The notes beneath the pieces were generated by a model that saw only the letters and a list, made by a program, of their open reading frames with translations, searched no databases and had not been told where the DNA came from. Positions 14,125 to 19,531 of a stretch of DNA of 19,531 nt are shown in pieces. Location: NCBI GenBank assembly GCA_002492415.1, contig DKYK01000054.1:1-19531 (forward strand). Direction: 5' to 3'. Numbering within the stretch: position 1 is the stretch's first letter; the number at the start of each line of letters is the position of its first letter. This DNA is from Christensenella sp. UBA7102 (GTDB taxonomy: Bacteria > Bacillota > Clostridia > Christensenellales > UBA1750). A program made the translations under genes and the position numbers.

Positions 14125-14129
14125 CGGGT

Positions 14130-14654
14130 TCACAGTTTTTTTGCCGTCTCCAGCGAAGAAATCCATTCTTGGACAGCCTTCCTGCTGCGCAGTACCCGCA
14201 CCTTTTCCGGATAGCGCATCGCCCGTGCCCGCGTCCCGTTGCGGCCTGTGTCGTACTCGCGCAGCCAGCGCAGCATCGCCCGCAGCATCTTCAGATGCGG
14301 CCTGTAGATGCACCGCTCCAGCCCCAGGCGCTGCTTGATCCAGCGCGAAAGGATGCGGTATTTCCGCAGAGCCACCGGCAGATCCAGCAGTATGATCTGA
14401 TCCGCGCGCGCCATGCCCTCCTCGAACTGCGCGCGTCCCGCGTCCTCCATGATGTAGTTTTTCTGTGCCAGCGCCTCGGAAAAACGACATGCGATCTCCG
14501 CCTCCGGACGCTTCCGGTTGCCCCACGAGTCGGTCGGATCCTCTTGATAGACCATCTCGTCCAGGGAATAAAAGGGCCAGCCGGTGCGCGCCGACGCCTG
14601 CCGCGCCAGCGTGGATTTTCCGCTGCCCACAGAACCCGTGATGTAGATGCGCAT
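14130..14654 (-). CDS. P-loop nucleoside/adenylate-kinase-like protein (FlaR-type)
   Basis: A 174-residue protein with a Walker A loop at the very N-terminus (GSVGSGKST, 7-15) and a hydrophobic strand ending in Asp (QIILLDLP, 86-93) as Walker B. A basic LID-like part follows (RKYRILSRWIKQRLG, 97-111). Proteins like this are annotated as adenylate-kinase-related or DNA topology modulation (FlaR) proteins; they are small cytoplasmic ATP-binding kinases of uncertain substrate. The ATG at 14654 has GGAG about 10 nt upstream. It is a single gene, divergent from ddh. Its stop codon lies directly beside the IS200 right-end hairpin, so the insertion just missed the coding region. Confidence 0.85.
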   Translation of the reverse strand: MRIYITGSVGSGKSTLARQASARTGWPFYSLDEMVYQEDPTDSWGNRKRPEAEIACRFSEALAQKNYIMEDAGRAQFEEGMARADQIILLDLPVALRKYRILSRWIKQRLGLERCIYRPHLKMLRAMLRWLREYDTGRNGTRARAMRYPEKVRVLRSRKAVQEWISSLETAKKL

Positions 14655-14702
14655 GGCTGCACCGCTCCTTTTTGGGTAGGTTGATTAGGGTTGAGCGGAT
14701 AA

Positions 14703-14731
14703 ATTATAACATTGACAAATCCGCAATTCAA
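14703..14731 (-). promoter_or_regulatory. Sigma-A promoter of the kinase gene
   Basis: On the minus strand TTGAAT (14726-14731), a 17-bp spacer and a perfect TATAAT (14703-14708). The start point near 14696 leaves a leader of about 42 nt. Confidence 0.75.
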
Positions 14732-14754
14732 GACTTTTCGCAGGCTCTGCGCTG

Positions 14755-14763
14755 TGCTATAAT
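14755..14763 (+). promoter_or_regulatory. Extended -10 promoter of ddh
   Basis: TGCTATAAT: a perfect TATAAT (14758-14763) with the TGn extension. The -35 position holds only TTTTCG (14735-14740). The start point near 14770 leaves a leader of about 40 nt. It is back-to-back with the kinase promoter. Confidence 0.7.
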
Positions 14764-14809
14764 CAATCAAAACCCGTTGTTTACCCAGGTCAGGGAAGGA
14801 GAAACAAGC

Positions 14810-15799
14810 ATGAAAAAGATTCGCATTGGCATCGCGGGGTACGGCAATCTGGGCAAAGGCGTGGAACTCGCCCTCGCGCAGAATGAGGATATGCAGCTGG
14901 TGGGCGTGTTTACCCGCAGGGACCCCGCTTCGCTCCGGCTGCTCACGCCGGGCGCAAAAGCGTTTGCCATAGACGACGCCGCGGCCATGCAGGACGCCAT
15001 CGACGTCATGATTCTGTGCGGCGGCAGCGCCACCGACCTGCCCGCGCAGGGCCCCGCGTTTGCCCGCCTGTTTAACACCATCGACTCTTTCGACACGCAT
15101 GCCAAGATCCCCGAGTACTTCGCCTCCATAGACGAAGCGGCGCGGGAGGGCGGTCATCTCTCTGTCATCTCGGTGGGCTGGGATCCCGGCCTGTTTTCGC
15201 TCAACCGGCTGTATGCGGGCTGCGTGCTGCCACAGGGACGCGATTACACCTTCTGGGGCAGCGGCGTATCGCAGGGTCACAGCGACGCGATCCGCCGCAT
15301 CGAAGGCGTGCTGGATGCCCGCCAGTACACCGTTCCGGTGGATTCTGCGGTCGAAGCGGCACGCAGCGGCAGCAATCCCGAGCTGACCACGCGCCAGAAG
15401 CACACGCGCGTGTGCTATGTGGCGCTCAAGGAGGGCGCGGACGCCGCAAAGGTGGAGCGGGAGATCGTCACGATGCCCAACTATTTTGCCGATTATGATA
15501 CCACCGTGCACTTCATCTCCAAGGAGGAGCTGCAGCGCGATCACAGCGGCCTGCCCCATGGCGGCTTTGTGATCCGCACGGGCGTCACCGGCCAGGGCGG
15601 ATGCCACACCCAGCGCATCGAGTACTCGCTCAAGCTGGATTCCAACCCCGAATTCACCGCCTCGGTGCTGGTGGCCTATGCCCGCGCAGCCTTCAAGCTC
15701 GCCCGGGAGAACCAGACCGGCGCGCGCACCGTGCTGGACATTCCGCCGGCCTATCTTTCCCCGCTGGACGGCGCACAGCTGCGCAAATCCTTGCTGTGA
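14810..15799 (+). CDS. ddh: meso-Diaminopimelate D-dehydrogenase
   Basis: A 329-residue protein resembling Corynebacterium-type Ddh along its whole length. It has the Rossmann NADPH loop GYGNLG (10-15), CGGSATD (70-76), GWDPGLFSLNR (123-133), FWGSGVSQGHSDAIRRI (148-164), MPNYF, PHGG and KLDSNPEFTASV. The enzyme makes meso-diaminopimelate from tetrahydrodipicolinate, ammonia and NADPH in one step, by-passing the succinylase/acetylase routes, and so serves lysine and peptidoglycan synthesis in the cytoplasm. The ATG at 14810 has GGAAGGAG with 8-nt spacing; the open frame upstream crosses the promoter. It is a single gene with its own promoter and a strong terminator. Assignment is confident. 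Confidence 0.95.
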   Translation: MKKIRIGIAGYGNLGKGVELALAQNEDMQLVGVFTRRDPASLRLLTPGAKAFAIDDAAAMQDAIDVMILCGGSATDLPAQGPAFARLFNTIDSFDTHAKIPEYFASIDEAAREGGHLSVISVGWDPGLFSLNRLYAGCVLPQGRDYTFWGSGVSQGHSDAIRRIEGVLDARQYTVPVDSAVEAARSGSNPELTTRQKHTRVCYVALKEGADAAKVEREIVTMPNYFADYDTTVHFISKEELQRDHSGLPHGGFVIRTGVTGQGGCHTQRIEYSLKLDSNPEFTASVLVAYARAAFKLARENQTGARTVLDIPPAYLSPLDGAQLRKSLL

Positions 15800-15829
15800 C
15801 GCAGGCAGTGTCCCCAACCCGAATGCCGC

Positions 15830-15871
15830 AGGAGGCAGCGGACGATGCGCATCGTCCGCTGCCTCCTTTTT
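15830..15871 (+). terminator. Very strong Rho-independent terminator of ddh
   Basis: A perfect 38-bp palindrome: AGGAGGCAGCGGACGATGC (15830-15848) is followed without spacer by its reverse complement (15849-15867), then a U-run to 15871. On RNA the centre must open to give a small loop. It insulates ddh from the dgt cluster. Confidence 0.93.
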
Positions 15872-15900
15872 GTGTGCATGAGGAAGGAAGAAAGCGGGGA

Positions 15901-15922
15901 AATGTAGAAATTATTCTACATT
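15901..15922. promoter_or_regulatory. Perfect 9-bp palindrome upstream of dgt, possible operator
   Basis: AATGTAGAA (15901-15909) and TTCTACATT (15914-15922) with an ATTA centre, 26 nt before the dgt start. A TATTCT that could be a -10 box (15912-15917) lies inside it, though without a good -35. It has no GC stem or U-run, so it is more like a protein-binding site than a terminator. I do not recognise LexA, Fur, PerR or NrdR consensus. Confidence 0.45.
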
Positions 15923-15948
15923 GAAAAAGTACCGGGGAGGCGAATGGG

Positions 15949-16953
15949 ATGTTGGTCAGGGAGAGAACCGTACTGCAGCACAGGGCGATTTTTTCACGCT
16001 ATGCATGCGACGATGAGCGGATGACGGAGCGCGCGCGGCCGATGGAGCCGTGCCCCCTGCGGACGGATTTTCAGCGCGATCGCGACCGCATCATCCACTG
16101 CAAGGCCTTCCGGCGCATGAAGCACAAGACGCAATGCTTCATCACGCCGGAGGACGACCATTTCCGCACGCGCCTGACTCACACGATGGAGGTATCGCAG
16201 ATCGGGCGCACCATTGCGCGGGCGCTGTCGCTCAACGAGGACCTGACCGAAGCCATCGCGCTGGGGCACGACCTGGGCCACACGCCGTTTGGCCACATGG
16301 GCGAGCGCATCCTCAATCGGCTGTCGCCCGGCGGTTTTACTCACGAGCAGCAGTCTGTGCGGGTGGTGGAGGTGCTGGAAAACGACGGCGCGGGGCTGAA
16401 CCTGACCCAGGCGGTGCGCGACGGCATCGCCCAGCACCCCTCGCACGGGCATCCCGCGACGCTGGAGGGCGAGGTGGTGTCGCTGTCCGACCGAATTGCC
16501 TACATCAATCACGATATAGACGACGCGGTGCGCGCGGGCGTGCTGCATCTGGAGGAGATTCCTCCGGCGCTTCTGGACCGGCTGGGGCGCACGCACGGCG
16601 ATCGCATAGACGCCATGATCGGCGACGTGGTGGCGGCCAGCGAGGGACAGCCGCACGTGCGCATGACGCCCGAGATCTATGCGGCGACAATGGAGCTGCG
16701 CGCATTCATGTTCCAGCATGTCTATCTGCGCGATGTGGTACAGCGCGAGGAGCGCAAGGCCGAGCGGATGCTGGAGGGCCTGTTCGATTACTATCTGAAA
16801 AATCCCGAGCAGATGCCGGAGGAATACCTGCTCCATGCGCACAGCGGTGTAGAGCAGGCGGTGTGCGACTACCTGGCGGGCATGACAGACAACTACGCGG
16901 TGCACAAATTTGCCGAAATCTTCATCCCCAAGCATGAGGTTCTTTTGGGATAA
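15949..16953 (+). CDS. dgt: Deoxyguanosinetriphosphate triphosphohydrolase-like HD protein
   Basis: A 334-residue HD-domain protein with the Dgt pattern: LRTDFQRDRDRIIHCKAFRR (37-56), KHKTQ, then RTRLTHTMEV (metal ligand H78), GHDLGHTPFGH (HD pair H107-D108) and SDRIAYINHDIDD (D181). The family splits dNTPs to deoxynucleoside and triphosphate, keeping dNTP pools in check. It is the shorter Firmicute-type form, so the exact nucleotide preference is uncertain. The ATG at 15949 has GGGGAGG with 8-nt spacing; the ATG at 15944 is out of frame. It heads the dgt-dnaG-rpoD cluster, common in clostridia, and a terminator-like hairpin follows it. Confidence 0.92.
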   Translation: MLVRERTVLQHRAIFSRYACDDERMTERARPMEPCPLRTDFQRDRDRIIHCKAFRRMKHKTQCFITPEDDHFRTRLTHTMEVSQIGRTIARALSLNEDLTEAIALGHDLGHTPFGHMGERILNRLSPGGFTHEQQSVRVVEVLENDGAGLNLTQAVRDGIAQHPSHGHPATLEGEVVSLSDRIAYINHDIDDAVRAGVLHLEEIPPALLDRLGRTHGDRIDAMIGDVVAASEGQPHVRMTPEIYAATMELRAFMFQHVYLRDVVQREERKAERMLEGLFDYYLKNPEQMPEEYLLHAHSGVEQAVCDYLAGMTDNYAVHKFAEIFIPKHEVLLG

Positions 16954-16959
16954 AATGGG

Positions 16960-16989
16960 CGAAAAATCGCATATTCCCGCGTTTTTTCG
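16960..16989 (+). terminator. Terminator-like hairpin between dgt and dnaG
   Basis: An 11-position stem with one mismatch: CGAAAAATCGC (16960-16970) against GCGTTTTTTCG (16979-16989), with an 8-nt loop. The GC part at the loop end is short and the U-run lies in the stem, so it may only partly terminate. A weak promoter-like TTGACG (17048-17053), without a good -10 box, follows before dnaG. Confidence 0.5.
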
Positions 16990-17115
16990 TCCGAAACGTG
17001 ATTTTTACACGGCGAAAAGTGAAAAGCGAGAAGGATTTGTGCCTTTTTTGACGAATAGTACTAGCGGTCAATTTGAAACAGGACGATCGCGCCCGGGTGC
17101 GCGCGGAGGAGTGAG

Positions 17116-18879
17116 ATGGCAGGCAGGTTTCCCAACGAATGGATCGACGAAGTGCGCGATCGTTCCGACATTGTTTCCGTCGTGTCCGAGTATGTGACGC
17201 TTCAGAAAAAGGGCTCCAAGCACTGGGGACTGTGCCCGTTCCATGGCGAGAAGACGCCCTCCTTTTCCGTGGATCAGGAAAAACAGATGTACTACTGCTT
17301 CGGCTGCCACGCGGGCGGGAACGTCATCACCTTTGTCATGGCCATGGAGCGCATGGAGTTTCCCGAGGCGGTTAAGCTCCTGGCCGAGCGCGCGCACATG
17401 CCCATACCCGAAACCACGCGCGAGGAGGCAGGTCCCCAAAAGGATCGGGACAGGCTCTACGCGGCGCTGGTGGAGGCGGCCAAGTTCTATAATCGCACGC
17501 TGTACACCAGCGAGGGCGCGCAGGCGCTGGACTACCTGCACGGCCGCGGCATTCAGGACAATGTGATCCGCCGCTTCGGCTTGGGCAGCACGGCCAAGGG
17601 CTGGCAGAGTCTGCAGAAGCATTTGAGCGACCTGGGCTTTACCAATCAGGAACTGACTGACGCCAATCTGGTCCTCGAGCGCGGCGGCAAGACCTTTGAT
17701 ACATTCCGCGATCGGGTGATGTTCCCCATATTCGACCCCCGCGGGCGCGTGATCGCCTTCGGCGGCCGCGTGATGGGCGACGGGCAGCCCAAATACCTCA
17801 ACTCTTCGGACACGCCGGTGTTCAACAAACGCCGAAACGTCTATGGCCTGAACTTCCTCAAGGGCGGCAAGCGTCCCTTCATCCGCCTGGTGGAGGGCTA
17901 CATGGACGTGGTGTCGCTCTACCAGCACGGCGTGGACGGGTGCGTGGCGACGCTGGGCACGGCACTGACCAACGAGCAGATCCGCCTGATGAAGCGATAC
18001 GCGCCCCAGGTCGTCATCACCTATGACGGGGACGGCGCCGGGCAGCGCGCCATCTCGCGCGGACTGGATCTGTTTGAGATGGAGAATGTGCCCGCCCGCG
18101 TGACCGTGGTGCCCGATAAGATGGACCCCGACGAGTACGTGCGCGCCAAGGGCGGACAGGCGCTGGGCGAGCTGGGCAGCATCGATCCCACCACCTATCG
18201 ACTGGATACGCTGGCCAGTGCGCACGATCTGTCCGACGGCGAGGAGCGCGCCAAGTATGCCGTGGAGGCCGCGCAGGTGCTGCGCAGGCTGGAAAACCCG
18301 GTGGAGGTGGAGCGATTCGTCAAACGCCTGGCGATTGAGACGGGCTTTTCCGAGGAGACGCTGTTGGAGCAGGTGGGCAAGCGGCGCGCCGCGAAGGCGG
18401 AACCACAGAAGGTGCATACGCCGCTCTCTTCCGGGAAAAATAGGGAAGATGACGGGGTTATTCGCGCACAAAAGGAACTGATCGCCATGCTCGCGGTGGG
18501 CGAAAAGGTGCCCCGCGACCTGCTGCGTCTGAGCGATTTTACCGACCCTGCGTGCAGCTTCATGGCCAGGATACTGCTCGAGCAGGGCGGCGACCTGCGC
18601 AGCATACAGTCCGCGCTGGAGCAGATCGAGGACGAATCACTGCGCGGCGAGATCTCCAGCATATTGCTCATCGGGCAGATCGAGGATCGCGACCGCAGGA
18701 CGCGCATGATCACCGACTGCATCGACGCGCTGCACATGCGCCGCGTGGAACTGCAGATTGAGCAGTGCGAAAAGCAGCTGGAGGACCGCTCGCTCTCCCC
18801 GCAGCAGCAGGTGGAGCTGGCCGGGCAGCTGAGCGCGCTCTACGATCAGCGCGAACGGCTGCGCAGAGGCAGCGCATAG
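17116..18879 (+). CDS. dnaG: DNA primase
   Basis: A 587-residue primase with all three parts. The zinc finger at the N-terminus has C40, H43, C61 and C64 (GLCPFHGEKTPSFSV, CFGCHAGGN). The catalytic core carries the RNA-polymerase-like motif YLNSSDTPVFNKR and the TOPRIM acidic residues E260 (VEGYMDV) and D304/D306 (YDGDGAGQ). A C-terminal helical part from about residue 430 should bind the DnaB helicase. It makes RNA primers for DNA replication. The ATG at 17116 has GGAGGA 5 nt upstream. It is followed 102 nt later by rpoD, the common order in Firmicutes. Nothing is unusual in length or motifs. Confidence 0.97.
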   Translation: MAGRFPNEWIDEVRDRSDIVSVVSEYVTLQKKGSKHWGLCPFHGEKTPSFSVDQEKQMYYCFGCHAGGNVITFVMAMERMEFPEAVKLLAERAHMPIPETTREEAGPQKDRDRLYAALVEAAKFYNRTLYTSEGAQALDYLHGRGIQDNVIRRFGLGSTAKGWQSLQKHLSDLGFTNQELTDANLVLERGGKTFDTFRDRVMFPIFDPRGRVIAFGGRVMGDGQPKYLNSSDTPVFNKRRNVYGLNFLKGGKRPFIRLVEGYMDVVSLYQHGVDGCVATLGTALTNEQIRLMKRYAPQVVITYDGDGAGQRAISRGLDLFEMENVPARVTVVPDKMDPDEYVRAKGGQALGELGSIDPTTYRLDTLASAHDLSDGEERAKYAVEAAQVLRRLENPVEVERFVKRLAIETGFSEETLLEQVGKRRAAKAEPQKVHTPLSSGKNREDDGVIRAQKELIAMLAVGEKVPRDLLRLSDFTDPACSFMARILLEQGGDLRSIQSALEQIEDESLRGEISSILLIGQIEDRDRRTRMITDCIDALHMRRVELQIEQCEKQLEDRSLSPQQQVELAGQLSALYDQRERLRRGSA

Positions 18880-18954
18880 TGTGAAAGCAATGCCGATGGA
18901 TTTCAGCTTTTCACATAGATTCCTTTATTTCGCCTCCGAGGTTTTGAATCGGAG
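18880..18954 (+). promoter_or_regulatory. Two small stem-loops between dnaG and rpoD
   Basis: TGTGAAAGC (18880-18888) pairs with GCTTTTCACA (18906-18915) with one bulge, and CTCCGA (18934-18939) pairs perfectly with TCGGAG (18949-18954). Neither has a following U-run, so readthrough into rpoD is likely and they may mark processing of the dnaG-rpoD message. Confidence 0.4.
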
Positions 18955-18981
18955 CGCATGCGACCGAAAGGAGTGACCGGA

Positions 18982-19531
18982 TTGTCCAACATAGACAACA
19001 AGCAGGCGCGCGTCAGCGCTCTCATTGAAAAAGGCAAGAAGAACGGCCTGCTTACACAGAAAGAAATCAATGAAGCGTTGGCGGATCTTCAGATCACGCC
19101 CGAGAACTATGAAAAGGTGCTCGATCGCTTCGAGGAGATGGGCATTGAGATCATCTCCGAGGAGAACAACGAGCCGCCGGAGGAAATGCTGATCGACAGC
19201 GAGGCGGAGGAGTTCACCGCGGAGGCGGAGGACCTGTCCGTCCCCGAGGGCATTGCGACGGACGATCCGGTGCGCATGTACCTCAAGGAGATCGGCAAGG
19301 TGCCGCTGCTGACGGCCGAAGAGGAGTTGGAGATCGCCAAACGCATGGCGGACGGCGACGAGGAAGCGCGCAAGAAGCTCTCCGAGAGCAATCTGCGCCT
19401 GGTGGTGTCCATCGCCAAGCGCTATGTCGGCCGCGGTATGCAGTTCCTCGACCTGATTCAGGAGGGTAACCTTGGCCTGATCAAGGCCGTGGAGAAGTTT
19501 GACTATTCCAAGGGCTACAAGTTCTCCACCT
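18982..19531 (+). CDS. rpoD: Primary sigma factor RpoD/SigA (5' part, cut by the window end)
   Basis: The first 183 residues of the main sigma factor. Region 1.1 begins SNIDNKQARVSALIEKGKKN; an acidic linker follows (about 58-90). Region 1.2 has DDPVRMYLKEIGKVPLLTAEE (from residue 94), and region 2 has SNLRLVVSIAKRYVGRGMQF, then LDLIQEGNLGLIKAVEKFDY, up to KFST where the window ends. It directs RNA polymerase to housekeeping promoters. I chose TTG 18982 because AAAGGAG (18967-18973) has 8-nt spacing and the protein then starts like other clostridial sigma factors. An in-frame ATG at 18958 is possible but has GGAG only 3 nt away. Regions 3 and 4 lie outside the window. Confidence 0.95.
   Translation, partial: MSNIDNKQARVSALIEKGKKNGLLTQKEINEALADLQITPENYEKVLDRFEEMGIEIISEENNEPPEEMLIDSEAEEFTAEAEDLSVPEGIATDDPVRMYLKEIGKVPLLTAEEELEIAKRMADGDEEARKKLSESNLRLVVSIAKRYVGRGMQFLDLIQEGNLGLIKAVEKFDYSKGYKFST

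Noticed and set aside
14712..14763. TTGACA at 14712 paired with TATAAT at 14758 as the ddh promoter
   Set aside because: The gap of 40 bp is far too long; the TGn extension makes the -10 sufficient on its own.
1..19531. tRNA, rRNA, prophage, toxin-antitoxin or defence cluster
   Set aside because: No cloverleaf, rRNA-like segment or marker genes were seen; the phage-named DUF5131 gene is solitary.

Overview
The window is GC-rich DNA with dense short operons and strong AGGAGG-type ribosome binding sites. It looks like a chromosomal segment of a high-GC Clostridia-type Firmicute. Supporting this are a full-length RqcH/NFACT protein, a dgt-dnaG-rpoD cluster, Firmicute-style lipoprotein signals, intrinsic terminators and a meso-diaminopimelate dehydrogenase. 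I cannot place genus or species from sequence alone; a Christensenellales-like gut anaerobe is only a guess.

Layout. 1-1017: a metallophosphoesterase gene ends in a bidirectional terminator. 1020-4140 (minus strand): a MATE transporter followed by rqcH. 4226-4914 (minus): an orphan lipoprotein with its own terminator. 5059-6554: a DUF5131 (phage Gp37/Gp68-like) gene converges on an inositol-monophosphatase-family gene, and their stop codons overlap. 6619-9746: a CapA-like phosphatase, an M20 metallopeptidase and a GNAT acetyltransferase sit in one operon joined by two ATGA overlaps, behind a leader that could form three hairpins. 9747-10243: an AT-rich gene-free stretch with a terminator, MITE-like inverted repeats and the promoter of the next operon. 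10244-13686: a CUT1-type sugar ABC transporter (binding lipoprotein plus two permeases) without its own ATPase. 13762-14124: the wreck of an IS200/IS605-type TnpA transposase, ending in a perfect hairpin. 14130-15871: a P-loop kinase divergent from ddh, which ends in a very strong terminator. 15901-19531: dgt, dnaG and the 5' part of rpoD, the replication/transcription housekeeping cluster.

How the parts fit. Most of the window is housekeeping or general metabolism: ribosome quality control, dNTP control, primase, the main sigma factor, and lysine/peptidoglycan DAP synthesis. The ABC transporter block looks like an accessory insertion. It has an AT-rich upstream region, an IS200-type relic directly downstream, and a 20-nt motif from the end of that relic repeated (18 of 20 bases) just upstream of the block, in the same orientation. 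The CapA-M20-GNAT operon is the most plausible little-studied functional unit. I see no CRISPR array, tRNA, rRNA, prophage or recognisable defence system.
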